Source: Micromonospora sp. BL4 (GTDB lineage: Bacteria > Actinomycetota > Actinomycetes > Mycobacteriales > Micromonosporaceae). From it: a DNA stretch of 52,441 nucleotides. The position numbers and the translations under genes were made by a program. Below are positions 41,239 to 50,507 of the stretch, in pieces. Where the stretch lies: the NCBI RefSeq assembly GCF_003667505.1, contig NZ_RCVJ01000128.1, forward strand, positions 1-52,441, written 5' to 3'. Position 1 is the stretch's first letter; every line of letters begins with the position of its first letter. Below the pieces are notes generated by a model. That model saw nothing but the letters and a program-made list of their open reading frames with translations, ran no database searches and was not told where the DNA came from.

Positions 41239-42528
41239 ATGGCGCATCGGGAGTTGCTGCATCGACACCGGTCCGTGCTGCCGAAGTGGTTGGCCCTCTA
41301 CTACGAGGAGCCGATTGAGATCGCCAGCGCGCACGGTCGCCGGGTGACCGATCGCGAGGGCCGCACGTACCTCGATTTCTTCGGCGGCATTCTCACCAAC
41401 TCGGTCGGCTACGACGTGGCCGAGATCAGCGACGCGGTCCGCTCGCAGCTCGACACCGGCGTGCTGCACTCCTCGACGCTGTACCTGATCGAGTCGCAGG
41501 TCGAGCTCGCCGAGAAGATCGCGCACCTGTCCGGGATCCCGGACGCGAAGGTGTTCTTCACGAACTCGGGCACGGAGGCCAACGAGACCGCGTTGATGCT
41601 CGCCACGCAGTACCGCCGCAGCGGGCAGGTGCTCGCGCTGCGCAACTCCTACCACGGGCGCGCGTTCGCCACCGTCGCGATCACCGGCATCCGTGGCTGG
41701 TCGGCCAGTGAGCTGAGCCCGATCACGGTGAGCTGGGTGCACGGTGGCTACCGGTACCGCAGCCCCTTCAAGGACCTGTCGGACGCCGATTACGTCAAGG
41801 CGTGCGTCGCCGACCTGCGCGAGGTGATCGAGACCGCGACCGCCGGCGACGTGGCGTGCATGATCGTCGAGCCGATCCAGGGCGTGGGCGGTTTCGCCTC
41901 CCCGCCCGACGGCCTGTTCCGCGAGTTCAAGAAGGTGCTCGACGAGTACGGCATCCTGCTCGTCTCCGATGAGGTCCAGACCGGTTGGGGGCGTACCGGC
42001 GAGCACTTCTGGGGCATCCAGGCGCACGACGTCGTGCCGGACGCGATGACCTTCGCCAAAGGACTCGGCAACGGTCTGGCGATCGGCGGTGTCGTCGCCC
42101 GCGCGGAACTCATGGACTGCCTGCGGGCCAACTCGATCTCCACCTTCGGTGGCAACCCGATCTCCACCGCGGGGGCCCTCGCCACCCTCAACTACCTCCT
42201 CGACCACGACCTCCAGGCGAACGCCGCGAAGCTGGGGAACCGCCTGATCCATGGCCTTCGCTCGGTCGCCGCGACGCATCCGGTGGTCGGCGACGTACGC
42301 GGAAAGGGTCTGATGCTCGCCCTCGAGTTCGTCGGCCCGGCCGGCGAACCCGATCCCGCGGCCGCGGCCGCCCTGCTGGAGGAGGCGCGCAGTCGCGGAC
42401 TGCTGGTCGGCAAGGGCGGCCTGCACGGCAACGTGATCCGGCTGGCCCCGCCGATGACGCTCACCGAGGACGAGGCCGACGAGGCGCTGGGCATCCTCGC
42501 TGAGGCAATTGGGGCGGTGTCGGCATGA
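41239..42528 (+). CDS. Class III omega-aminotransferase (probable beta-alanine transaminase)
   Basis: A 429-residue PLP enzyme. I chose the ATG at 41239 because GGAGG is six bases upstream. Class III marks are FFTNSGTEANETAL, EPIQGVGGF, Asp244 in SDEVQTGWGRTGEHFWG and the PLP Lys274 in TFAKGLGNG. It should convert beta-alanine or 3-aminoisobutyrate to the semialdehyde, using pyruvate or 2-oxoglutarate. The coupled dehydrogenase (overlap ATGA) and nearby dihydropyrimidinase support this. GABA transamination is the alternative. Confidence 0.93.
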   Translation: MAHRELLHRHRSVLPKWLALYYEEPIEIASAHGRRVTDREGRTYLDFFGGILTNSVGYDVAEISDAVRSQLDTGVLHSSTLYLIESQVELAEKIAHLSGIPDAKVFFTNSGTEANETALMLATQYRRSGQVLALRNSYHGRAFATVAITGIRGWSASELSPITVSWVHGGYRYRSPFKDLSDADYVKACVADLREVIETATAGDVACMIVEPIQGVGGFASPPDGLFREFKKVLDEYGILLVSDEVQTGWGRTGEHFWGIQAHDVVPDAMTFAKGLGNGLAIGGVVARAELMDCLRANSISTFGGNPISTAGALATLNYLLDHDLQANAAKLGNRLIHGLRSVAATHPVVGDVRGKGLMLALEFVGPAGEPDPAAAAALLEEARSRGLLVGKGGLHGNVIRLAPPMTLTEDEADEALGILAEAIGAVSA

Positions 42529-44015
42529 GGATCACGCACCGGATCGGCGGCAAGGCATGGACCGGCATCGCCCAGCGCACGGGTGACGTGTACGACCCCG
42601 CGACGGGTCAGGTCGGCGGGCAGGTCGATTTCGCCAGCGCCTCGGACGTCGACGAGGCAGTCACCGCCGCCCGCGAAGCCTTCTCCCGCTGGCGCCACGC
42701 CTCCCTCACCCAACGCGCGAACGTGATGTTCGCGTTCCGCGAACTGCTCAACGCCCGCAAGTCCGACCTCGCCGAGATCATCACCGCCGAGCACGGCAAG
42801 GTGCTCTCCGACGCGGCGGGCGAGATACAGCGTGCGCTGGAGGCGGTGGAGTTCGCCTGCGGCATCCCGCAGTTGCTCAAGGGCGGGTTCAGCGAGAACG
42901 CCTCGACCAAGGTGGACGTGTACTCGATCCAGCAGCCGCTCGGCGTGGTCGGGGTGATCTCCCCGTTCAACTTCCCCGCGATGGTGCCGCTGTGGTTCGT
43001 TCCCAACGCGATCGCCTGCGGCAACGCCGTGGTGCTGAAGCCGAGCGAGAAGGACCCCTCCGCGGCGAACTTCCTGGCGGAGCTCCTCGCCGAGGCCGGG
43101 CTACCGGATGGCGTGTTCAACGTCGTGCACGGCGACAAGGAGGCGGTCGACCGGATCCTCGAGCATCCGGAGGTCAAGGCGGTCTCGTTCGTCGGGTCGA
43201 CGCCGATCGCCCGGTACGTCTACGAGACCGCAACGCGTAACGGCAAGCGGGTGCAGGCGCTCGGCGGCGCGAAGAACCACATGGTCGTACTGCCCGACGC
43301 CGACCTCGACCTCGCCGCGGACGCCGCCGTCTCGGCCGGTTTCGGCTCGGCCGGTGAGCGCTGCATGGCGATCTCCGTCGTCGTGGCGGTGGATCCGGTC
43401 GGCGACGAGCTGGTCGGCAAGATCAGCGAACGGATCGCCGGACTCCAGGTCGGCGACGGTCGCCGACCGGGCTGCGAGATGGGACCTCTGGTCACCGGGG
43501 CGCACCGCGACAGGGTGCGGTCATACCTGGACGCCGGCCGGTCCGCGGGCGCGAAGCTGGTGGTCGACGGACGCGGTCAATCGATCGACGGCGACGACGC
43601 CGGCTTCTGGCTCGGGCCGACGCTCTTCGACCACGTCGACGTGGACATGTCCATCTACACCGACGAGATCTTCGGTCCGGTGCTCTCGGTGGTGCGGGTC
43701 CCCAGCTACGACGCGGCGGTCGACCTGGTGAACGCCAACCCGTACGGGAACGGAACCGCCATCTTCACCAACGACGGCGGCGCCGCGCGGCGGTACCAGA
43801 ATGAGATCGAGGTCGGCATGGTCGGCGTCAACGTGGCGATCCCGGTTCCGGTCTCCTACTACTCGTTCGGGGGTTGGAAGGACTCCCTGTTCGGTGACTC
43901 GCACGCGTACGGGCCGCACGGCGTGCACTTCTTCACCAGGGCCAAGGTGGTCACCAGCAGGTGGCTCGATCCGTCCCACGGCGGCGTGAACCTCGGCTTC
44001 CCACAGAACAGCTGA
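42525..44015 (+). CDS. mmsA: CoA-acylating methylmalonate/malonate-semialdehyde dehydrogenase
   Basis: A 496-residue aldehyde dehydrogenase with Cys280 in AGERCMAIS, the MMSDH signature. The segment ALGGAKNH replaces the usual general-base Glu with Asn, as expected for CoA-acylating members. SPFNFPAMVPLWFVP and KPSEKDPS mark the NAD site. It converts methylmalonate or malonate semialdehyde to propionyl- or acetyl-CoA with NAD+ and CoA. Its start overlaps the aminotransferase stop, so both act in sequence on beta-alanine (or its methyl analogue). Confidence 0.95.
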   Translation: MRITHRIGGKAWTGIAQRTGDVYDPATGQVGGQVDFASASDVDEAVTAAREAFSRWRHASLTQRANVMFAFRELLNARKSDLAEIITAEHGKVLSDAAGEIQRALEAVEFACGIPQLLKGGFSENASTKVDVYSIQQPLGVVGVISPFNFPAMVPLWFVPNAIACGNAVVLKPSEKDPSAANFLAELLAEAGLPDGVFNVVHGDKEAVDRILEHPEVKAVSFVGSTPIARYVYETATRNGKRVQALGGAKNHMVVLPDADLDLAADAAVSAGFGSAGERCMAISVVVAVDPVGDELVGKISERIAGLQVGDGRRPGCEMGPLVTGAHRDRVRSYLDAGRSAGAKLVVDGRGQSIDGDDAGFWLGPTLFDHVDVDMSIYTDEIFGPVLSVVRVPSYDAAVDLVNANPYGNGTAIFTNDGGAARRYQNEIEVGMVGVNVAIPVPVSYYSFGGWKDSLFGDSHAYGPHGVHFFTRAKVVTSRWLDPSHGGVNLGFPQNS

Positions 44016-44108
44016 GCAGCTCCTCGCCGAATCACGTCGATCGGACAGCTCCGGGTGCGAGGTCTGTATGGCGGGAACCCAGCCAGGGGCAGCCACGTCG
44101 TAGGGGGC

Positions 44109-46133
44109 ATGACGCGTAGCAGCGCCCACGTACCCCAGCCAACCGTCGCCACCGGCGTCCCTCGATTCATGACTCCAGCTCGCGTCCTGGGGCTGGCCCT
44201 GGTCGCCGGCCTGGCGCTGGTCACCGGCTGTACGGCGGAGCCGGCTCCCGTCCCGCCACGTGACCGGGATGTGCCGGCTGGCGGGTTTCGGCTCGTCGCG
44301 TTCGACTCCTGCCCGGAGGCGTTGCAGCAGCTGAAGACGGCGGCCAAGGCGTACGTCGGGCCCTGGGGGTTCGGGCCGAACGGGGACATCCGTACCTTCG
44401 CCGGCGCCGAACAGGCCGCCGGGCCTGCCACTGCGATGCGGACGGATGCGGCGCCCAAAGCTGCCGCCCCCGGCTACTCGGGCACCAACACCCACGAGGC
44501 CGGGGCCGATGAGCCGGACCTGGTCAAGACCGACGGCAAGCGGATCGTCACCGTGCAGCACGGCAAGCTGTACGTGGTCGACCCGGCCACCCGCCAGCTG
44601 ACCGGGGAACTGAAACTGGCACCGGGTGCCGATGGATTCCGCGGGGGCGAAGACAGCCTGCTGCTGCACGGCGACCGGGCGCTGGTGCTGCTCGGCGACG
44701 GGTGGGCCGGGATGGGGAAACCGGCCATCCGCGGGGGAGACGCGCGCACCGCAGACGCCCCGACGCCGGACGGCATCATCGGCCCCCGGCTGATCATGGT
44801 CGACCTGTCCGACGCCCCGAAGATCATCGGCGAATACCGGATCGACGGCAATCTGGTGGACGCCCGCCAGGTGGGCAGCACTGTCCGGGTCGTGGTCCGC
44901 TCCGCGCCCCGGCTGGACTTCCCGCACCCGCAACGGGCCACCGAAGAGCAACGCACCGCCGCCAACCGCGAGATCATCGACAACGCCACCCTCGACGACT
45001 GGCTGCCCCGGTACGAGGTCACCTCCGGCGGGCGGACCAGCGCCGGACGGGTCGGCTGCGAACGGATCAGCCGGCCGGCCGCCTACTCCGGGACGTCGCT
45101 GGTGACCATGCTCAGCTTCAACCTCGGTGCGGCCACGCTCGGCGCCGGCGACCCGGTCAGCATGATCGCCGACGGCGACACCGTCTACAGCAACGGACCC
45201 CGGCTGTACGTCGCCAACGACCAGCGCTGGCGGGTGCTGCCGATGCTGAGGGCGCGGAACGTCGCACCCGATCCCAAAGACGAGACCACCGACATCTATC
45301 AGTTCGACATCTCGGGCGCCGGTGCCCCGCGGTACGTCGCCGACGCGTCCGTACCGGGCTGGCTCATCAACCAGTACGCCATGTCCGAGTGGGACGGGCA
45401 TCTGAGAGTGGCCACCACCAGTGGCCGTACCTGGGGCGACAAGCCGAACTCGACGTCCAGCGTGCACGTCCTGCGCGCCGACGGCAGGACGCTGACCCAC
45501 GTCGGCAAGGTCACCGGACTGGGCAAGGGGGAGCGGATCTACGCGGTACGGTTCGTCGGCGGCACCGGGTACGTGGTCACCTTCCGGCAGACCGACCCGC
45601 TCTACACCGTCGATCTGCGTGATCCGGGCGCGCCGAAGGTGACCGGCGAACTGAAGATCAACGGGTATTCGGCGTACCTGCACCCGGCCGGTGAAGGACG
45701 GCTGCTCGGTGTCGGGCAGGAGGCGTCCGCCCAGGGCCGCGTCCAGGGCACGCAGCTCTCGCTCTTCGACGTCTCCGATCCGACCAAGCCGACCCGGCTC
45801 GCCCAGTATCACGTCAAGCAGGGGCACTCCGAGGCGGAGTTCGACCCCCATGCGTTCCTCTACTGGCCGGCGGAACGCCTGGTCGTGGTCCCACTGACCG
45901 TCTACGGCAAGGGCCTGCCGAGCAACGTGGCTGTGGCCCTGCGAGCCGACGACGGCGGGTTCACCGAGGTCGGCACAATCGACCACACGCCGGGCACGGG
46001 GCGTCCCGAGGACCTGACGCCGATCCGTCGGTCACTGGTGATCGACGGAGTGCTCTGGACCGTCTCCGCCGGTGGCCTCAAGGCGACCAGCCTCTCCACC
46101 ATGACGACCCTCGGCTGGCTGCGTACCGCGTGA
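44109..46133 (+). CDS. Beta-propeller lipoprotein (Beta_propel family)
   Basis: A 674-residue exported protein. The start is uncertain: ATG 44109 follows GGGGG closely, while ATG 44169 gives a more typical lipoprotein signal (LALVAGLALVTGC). The lipobox Cys is the same either way. GTNTHEAGADEPDLVKTDGKRIVTVQHGKLYVVD is a family hallmark (only part quoted: EAGADEPDLVKTDG). The later region has repeated strand-turn blocks that end in DVSDPTKPTRLAQY and LVIDGVLWTVS, consistent with a propeller. Its role outside the cell is unknown. It is unrelated to the dehydrogenase gene upstream. Confidence 0.88.
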   Translation: MTRSSAHVPQPTVATGVPRFMTPARVLGLALVAGLALVTGCTAEPAPVPPRDRDVPAGGFRLVAFDSCPEALQQLKTAAKAYVGPWGFGPNGDIRTFAGAEQAAGPATAMRTDAAPKAAAPGYSGTNTHEAGADEPDLVKTDGKRIVTVQHGKLYVVDPATRQLTGELKLAPGADGFRGGEDSLLLHGDRALVLLGDGWAGMGKPAIRGGDARTADAPTPDGIIGPRLIMVDLSDAPKIIGEYRIDGNLVDARQVGSTVRVVVRSAPRLDFPHPQRATEEQRTAANREIIDNATLDDWLPRYEVTSGGRTSAGRVGCERISRPAAYSGTSLVTMLSFNLGAATLGAGDPVSMIADGDTVYSNGPRLYVANDQRWRVLPMLRARNVAPDPKDETTDIYQFDISGAGAPRYVADASVPGWLINQYAMSEWDGHLRVATTSGRTWGDKPNSTSSVHVLRADGRTLTHVGKVTGLGKGERIYAVRFVGGTGYVVTFRQTDPLYTVDLRDPGAPKVTGELKINGYSAYLHPAGEGRLLGVGQEASAQGRVQGTQLSLFDVSDPTKPTRLAQYHVKQGHSEAEFDPHAFLYWPAERLVVVPLTVYGKGLPSNVAVALRADDGGFTEVGTIDHTPGTGRPEDLTPIRRSLVIDGVLWTVSAGGLKATSLSTMTTLGWLRTA

Positions 46134-46235
46134 ACGGCGAGGTGGTGGGTGGGCGCGGCGGATCCCCGCCGCGCACCACCCTGGCGTCCGCATCGACTAC
46201 GTGATCGGGCCCATCCGGATCAGGCGGCGGGTAAC

Positions 46236-46595
46236 GTGAACGCCGTGGAGGATCTCGGCGCGAAGGTCTCGTACCTTGCGCTCGCCGTCGGCACCCGGGT
46301 CTACGACGTCGAATCGGCACCCGTCGGCGTGGTCGAGCACGTGCTCACCGACGAACGCTCCGACATCTTCCACGGCGTGATCGTGGCCCCGCCGAAGCCG
46401 TACCGTTCCCACCGCTTCGCCCACCGGGACCAGATCGCCGACCTGTACGAGCGGGGGGTCGTGCTGTCGGTGCCCGGCCCCGAGATGCACGAGCCGGGCG
46501 AGGACACGCCGGCCAGAGAGGTCGAGGCCGCGGGTAACGACCCGGTGCAGGTGGGCCTCCGCCGCGCCTGGGAGTGGCTGAGCCGACCCCGCTGA
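46236..46595 (+). CDS. PRC-barrel-like small protein
   Basis: A 119-residue protein starting at GTG 46236 (alternative GTG 46245). SYLALAVGTRVYDVESAPVG, VEHVLTDERSDIFHGVIV and the Arg/His segment FAHRDQIADLYERGVVLSV look like a PRC-barrel-type fold, but this is a weak match by eye. It lies 102 bp after the propeller gene on the same strand and converges on the dehydrogenase gene. No function is assigned. Confidence 0.7.
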   Translation: MNAVEDLGAKVSYLALAVGTRVYDVESAPVGVVEHVLTDERSDIFHGVIVAPPKPYRSHRFAHRDQIADLYERGVVLSVPGPEMHEPGEDTPAREVEAAGNDPVQVGLRRAWEWLSRPR

Positions 46596-46674
46596 ACCTG
46601 CCGGGTCGATCTGGCATCGCCTGCTGCCCGGCGAGTTGAACGGTCACCGGACGGGCCCGCCGCACGGCCAGGTC

Positions 46675-47544
46675 TCAGGCCGATCGGGCGGCGTCGGTGA
46701 TGTGCGCGATCACGGCCGAGTAGTCCCGATCGCCAAGGCCCGCCTCCTGGGCTGACGCGACCCACTGCCGCGCGGCGGCCGCGACCGGCAGGTCGACGCC
46801 GACCGACTCGGCGGCCGACACGACCAGATCGGCGTCCTTGAGGGCGAGTGACAGCGCGAACCGGAGCGGGAACTGACCGGACTCGACCGCTGGTCGTCGC
46901 CGATCCGCCTGCGAGCCGACGGGAGTCGCGGACAACACCTCGAACGCCGTGTCCCGCGGCAGTCCAAGCCCGTCCGCGAGAGCCAGCGCCTCACCGAGAA
47001 CAGCGAGGACCCCGAACAGGGTCGAATTGGCGACCAGTTTGGCCGCAGCGCCGGCACCGAGCGGTCCGACATGCATGGGCGAGCCAAGCGCGCCCAACAC
47101 CGGCATCCACCGTTGGGCGAGCTGCTCCGGCCCTCCGACGAAGATCCGCAGCGAACCCGACTCGGCCTCCGAGACGCTGCCCAGCACCGGCGCGTCGAGC
47201 AGGCCAACGCCCTCCGGCAGCATCGCGGCCAACCGTCGCACCGCGGGCGGCCCGACCGTCGACATCTCAGCGAGCGTCGTCGACGCGTCAGCGCCGGCAA
47301 GGATGCCCTGCGGGCCCTCGACCACCTCTTGCAGCGCGGCCGGGTCGGCCAGCATCGTGATGACCAGTTCAGCCCGGCGGGCAGCCTCTGCCGGACTGTC
47401 GGCGGCGACCGCGCCACGCGCCACAAGATCGCTGGCCCTCTGCGGTGTGCGGTTCCAGACGACGAGGTCATGGCCGACATCGAGCAGCCGGCCCGCCATC
47501 CGGCTACCCATCCCACCCAGACCGATCACAGCGACCGTGGCCAT
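46675..47544 (-). CDS. 3-hydroxyisobutyrate/6-phosphogluconate dehydrogenase-type oxidoreductase
   Basis: A 289-residue NAD(P) enzyme. The ATG at 47544 has GGCAGGA upstream; a longer frame adds 22 residues. The Rossmann motif VIGLGGMGSRMAG (7-19) is followed by MLADPAAL, a DAPVLGSVSEAESG substrate loop and catalytic Lys169 in AAAKLVAN. It oxidises a small beta-hydroxyacid; the substrate is unknown. Given its distance, a link to the malonate-semialdehyde step is only possible. It sits alone between converging and unrelated genes. Confidence 0.92.
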   Translation of the reverse strand: MATVAVIGLGGMGSRMAGRLLDVGHDLVVWNRTPQRASDLVARGAVAADSPAEAARRAELVITMLADPAALQEVVEGPQGILAGADASTTLAEMSTVGPPAVRRLAAMLPEGVGLLDAPVLGSVSEAESGSLRIFVGGPEQLAQRWMPVLGALGSPMHVGPLGAGAAAKLVANSTLFGVLAVLGEALALADGLGLPRDTAFEVLSATPVGSQADRRRPAVESGQFPLRFALSLALKDADLVVSAAESVGVDLPVAAAARQWVASAQEAGLGDRDYSAVIAHITDAARSA

Positions 47545-47714
47545 GGCGCCATCCTGCCAATTTCGCTCGAGCAATGCCGCACAAAGCGCCAGCTTGTTCA
47601 CATCGATCATCAGGTCCTTGGCCCTGAGGCGTCGCAGCCCGGCCGAGGTAAGAGACTGCCCCGACCGGACGCAGGCTGCCGGGCGCTACGGGTGTACCCC
47701 GTATCTGACCCCGA

Positions 47715-48056
47715 CTATGCAAGATCGTTCGGCGCGACGAAACCGGCGGTGTAGGTAGCTTCCACCAACTCCTGAAGATGGCGGATGACATCGGTCTTGT
47801 GCTCGGTGTCGGGCAGTTGCCGCTCCCCAGCCGCAACCAGGCCCTCCCGCCAGTGGTTGACAACCTCTTGCTTGGCCGCGGCCGGCAGGTCGTCGATCCA
47901 CAAAGATCCGAGATTGTTGTCGACGATCTCCTGCAGGTGGGCCGCAGCCTGCCTATCCGAGATACGGGCGATCAGGAACTCCAGCGTCCAGTCGAACAAG
48001 CCTCCCGTCGCGGTCCAATCGACCCCGGGTTTCAAAACGATCAGGCCAGCCATCAT
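47715..48056 (-). CDS. Small acidic protein downstream of the T7SS toxin (candidate immunity)
   Basis: A 113-residue protein. The tandem ATGs at 48056 and 48053 follow GTGGGGAA; the open frame upstream is arginine-rich and looks like a shadow. It is rich in Trp and acidic residues (VDWTATGGLFDWTLEFLIARIS, VNHWREGLVAAGE). No family is recognised. It follows the toxin cassette on the same strand after a gene remnant. Acidic small proteins in this position are often immunity proteins; this is inference. Confidence 0.72.
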   Translation of the reverse strand: MMAGLIVLKPGVDWTATGGLFDWTLEFLIARISDRQAAAHLQEIVDNNLGSLWIDDLPAAAKQEVVNHWREGLVAAGERQLPDTEHKTDVIRHLQELVEATYTAGFVAPNDLA

Positions 48057-48097
48057 TTCCCCACGATGAAGACTCGCGGACCGAGGGCTCCGGTCCG

Positions 48098-48208
48098 CTA
48101 TGAAGGGTTCGATCCGAGCGACCGTTCCGGCGACTGTTGGCTGAGGGCGCCGTCGTCGGCCAACAGGCTGAAGCCGTGCCCGTCGAGCGCGTTGGCTAGC
48201 TCGTCGAG
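48098..48208 (-). pseudogene. Possible remnant of a small gene (immunity-like)
   Basis: Between the two candidate immunity genes, one minus-strand frame reads LDELANALDGHGFSLLADD and continues to a stop at 48098. Its third codon positions are very GC-rich, but TGA lies directly upstream in frame and no start is available. It looks like the 3' end of a broken gene. The piece is short, so chance cannot be excluded. Confidence 0.3.
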
Positions 48209-48283
48209 TCACGTCCTACCTCGGTCGCGCAGTGCCGCCTACAACTCAGGTCCGGGATGGGGTCCGGGCGCGGTGGCGGTAGT

Positions 48284-48514
48284 TCAGCTGGCGAATAACA
48301 TCCTCGCGGGGAACTCGCCGCTGGACCGCCACGCGTTGACGATCTTTGCCGTGATCGCGCTGGCGGCCGAGTTGAAGTCTCCGTCACCGACGCGTGCTTC
48401 AAGCGTCCTGGGATCGATCGTGAGGATCCGGTCGAACCTGTCCTCGAATCCGAACTCATACCGGACCTCACCCTGGGTGGCGTCAATCCGCCTTGCGGCC
48501 ACCATCATGCCCAT
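48284..48514 (-). CDS. Candidate immunity protein next to the T7SS toxin
   Basis: A 76-residue protein starting 4 bp after the toxin stop at ATG 48514 (48508 is possible). GGGGG of the toxin's last codons supplies the ribosome site. VRYEFGFEDRFDRILTIDP and a second half with FNSAASAITAKIVNAW suggest a compact alpha/beta protein. No family is recognised. The tight position after a polymorphic toxin gene is the reason for the immunity proposal. Confidence 0.72.
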   Translation of the reverse strand: MGMMVAARRIDATQGEVRYEFGFEDRFDRILTIDPRTLEARVGDGDFNSAASAITAKIVNAWRSSGEFPARMLFAS

Positions 48515-48518
48515 CGCG

Positions 48519-49802
48519 CTAACCCCCGAAGTTTGAGTAGTCCTCATAGGTCGGCCCGGGAATCAGTTCCTCCCAGTTGGACACACGGTTGGCCGCGAGA
48601 TGCGCTTCCCGGTAATCCGCCTGCGGATGCGCCCCGTAGTACCGTGATTCCGCCAATTCGTGCTCCAGGAGAGCATAGTCCTCAGGCAACGGATCGCCCC
48701 GACGCAGGCGCAGCCATGCTTCAGCCATGGGAGCGCTTGGGTCGTAACGTTGACGGATGATCCCGCCCGCGTAGTCATCCATTGGATGTTCCTCGAAGAA
48801 GATGTGTTGACGGATTCGCTCGATCTCCTCGCGGGGGAAGCCTGAGGAACCATCGAGACGAGGGGCGCCCGCAAGCTGACCAGCAATCGCATCGGTGTCG
48901 TCATGCTGCCGGATTGCGTCGTACGCCTCTCCCGCCCATCGTTCCTGCCGATCGTAGTCGCCGATGTTGTGAGGCCGGCTGGTGTGGCCCCCGTGCATGT
49001 CGAGCCCGTCCGATCCGGTGCCGGGCGGACGACCACTGCTCCCGTCTTGAAGCCGCCGTAGAGCCTGCTTGAGCCGCTCAATGAGTTCGCCGAGTCGGCG
49101 GATCTCCGGGATGAGCCGGCGGAGGCTGTTGAGCAGTGCACGGAGCAGCTTCGCGATTCGTGCCCCCCATGACGCCACCGTCGTGACGACCTGCTCCACC
49201 ACCAGCGGTGTGGCGAGCCCGCCGGTGATGACCAGTTCGCCCGCGTACACGATGAGGCGGGAGACGCAGGTGGCGATGGCGTCGCGGACCAGTAGTCGGA
49301 CGGCGGCGACGAGACCGGCGGCGCCCTCGGTGATCGCGGCCAGGGTGTCGGCGCCCTGGGCGAGCCCGGTGATGGCCTGGTTCTGCTGCGCGGCCCAAGC
49401 CCGGTACGCGGGACCTGCGGTGCCGCCCCAACCGGCGACGTCAGCGCGGACGGCGGCGGCCATTCCGGTGGCCTCCTCGCGCAGCGAGGCCGCGACGTTA
49501 CGCCAGGTCTGGGCGTGGGCGACGATCTCTGCCGGGTTGCCGGCGAGCCAGTCCAGAGCCTCGCTGAGCGGCTTGACGTGCTCGATGAGCCAGGCGATGC
49601 CGTACTGGAGTAGCGCGCCGACCGGGTCGGAGACGAAGGCGAGAGCGTCGAGGCCGGCACTGACCACGCCGAGGCTGCCGTCGATCCAACTGCCGTTACG
49701 AACGCCCTGGGCGATGAGCTCGATGTCTTCGCAGATCCAGATGCCGGCACAAGGGCTGGGTGAGGAGGCGGAGGCTGTGGCGACCAGTGGATTGGTCGTC
49801 AC
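48519..49802 (-). CDS. Type VII-secreted polymorphic toxin with unassigned C-terminal domain
   Basis: A 427-residue protein whose GTG overlaps the upstream stop (GTGA). Residues 95-160 form a WXG-like helical hairpin with WGG at 125-127. A hydrophobic region (160-215), an Arg-rich helix (218-250) and a Gly/Ser linker (253-280) follow. The C-terminal 110 residues (from about 320) hold HELAE (His381, Glu382, Glu385) and EAHLAAN (His401). This arrangement resembles a toxin tip and a possible metal site, but the activity is unknown. Next to it lie YbaB-like, EspC-like and candidate immunity genes. Confidence 0.78.
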   Translation of the reverse strand: MTTNPLVATASASSPSPCAGIWICEDIELIAQGVRNGSWIDGSLGVVSAGLDALAFVSDPVGALLQYGIAWLIEHVKPLSEALDWLAGNPAEIVAHAQTWRNVAASLREEATGMAAAVRADVAGWGGTAGPAYRAWAAQQNQAITGLAQGADTLAAITEGAAGLVAAVRLLVRDAIATCVSRLIVYAGELVITGGLATPLVVEQVVTTVASWGARIAKLLRALLNSLRRLIPEIRRLGELIERLKQALRRLQDGSSGRPPGTGSDGLDMHGGHTSRPHNIGDYDRQERWAGEAYDAIRQHDDTDAIAGQLAGAPRLDGSSGFPREEIERIRQHIFFEEHPMDDYAGGIIRQRYDPSAPMAEAWLRLRRGDPLPEDYALLEHELAESRYYGAHPQADYREAHLAANRVSNWEELIPGPTYEDYSNFGG

Positions 49803-50119
49803 CGCTGGCGCCCAGCCTGACGCAACACCTGCTCGGCGCGGGCGTCGGACGCCCGGTAGTGGTCCGTGCTCGTGCGCAGCCTCCCGGCGGTGTCGTGTAC
49901 CGAACCGGCGGCGGTGCCGATGCCGTCGACCAGGGTGCGCTGGAGCCCGTCCAACAGGATGGGCATGATCGCGCAGAGCTGCCCGTACGCGTCGGCGCTC
50001 AACCGGACGTGCTGGCCGGCCTGGCGGGCGGTATCGAGGCGGTCGGCGTTGCGGTCGATGTGTGCGGCGTGGGAGGTCAGGTCGTCCGGGTCCACGTGGA
50101 TGCTGTCACCGCTGGGCAT
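49799..50119 (-). CDS. EspC/WXG100-like T7SS helper protein
   Basis: A 106-residue helical protein. The pattern DPDDLTSHAAHIDRNADRL, AGQHVRLSADAYGQLC and a final Ala/Arg-rich helix matches the EspC-like 'type VII secretion target' group. It probably pairs with the toxin's N-terminal domain for export. It overlaps the toxin gene by 4 bp and the upstream YbaB-like gene by 14 bp. No classic signal is present, as expected for T7SS substrates. Confidence 0.88.
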   Translation of the reverse strand: MPSGDSIHVDPDDLTSHAAHIDRNADRLDTARQAGQHVRLSADAYGQLCAIMPILLDGLQRTLVDGIGTAAGSVHDTAGRLRTSTDHYRASDARAEQVLRQAGRQR

Positions 50120-50507
50120 CTGGCACGCTCTCGTCCGAGCCGAACCGACGCTGGTAGGAGTCGATCAGCGCTCGTCCGGTCGGGTCGTCGTCGCCGAGCG
50201 CTTCGGCGGTCGCCTCGGTGAGCTGACTCAGCAGGTCGACGTGCGCGGCCCTGGTGGTTTCCATGATCTGACGGGCGGTGTGGGTCGCAGAATGCTGCCG
50301 GATCCGCTCGTCCAGCCGCAGGTCGGTCAGCAGGCCGGATGCGTCGACGGTCACCTCGACGGTCCGGTCGGGGGTGGTGGCGGTGCCGGTCAGTGCCTGA
50401 AGCCGTGCCGACAGAGCCGTCGCCCGGGCCGCTCGCTCGGCTAGGGACGACTCCCACTCATCGAGCCGGCGCCCCGCCGCCTCCAACGCAGCGTCGTCCG
50501 CCCACAT
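50106..50507 (-). CDS. YbaB/EbfC-family protein
   Basis: A 133-residue protein starting at ATG 50507 after GGGGAGGG. A helix (LEAAGRRLDEWESSLAERAA) leads to a beta region VEVTVDASGLLTDLRLD, the YbaB fold, and a long C-terminal helix. YbaB proteins bind DNA in the nucleoid. In actinomycete T7SS cassettes, diverged copies like this one precede EspC-like and toxin genes, and their role there is unclear. It is the first gene of the cassette. Confidence 0.87.
   Translation of the reverse strand: MWADDAALEAAGRRLDEWESSLAERAARATALSARLQALTGTATTPDRTVEVTVDASGLLTDLRLDERIRQHSATHTARQIMETTRAAHVDLLSQLTEATAEALGDDDPTGRALIDSYQRRFGSDESVPDAQR

Noticed and set aside
43521..45986. An 821-codon open frame on the minus strand
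   Set aside because: It is antisense to mmsA and the beta-propeller gene, which have clear motifs. High GC keeps the opposite frame open; it has no recognised domain or ribosome site.
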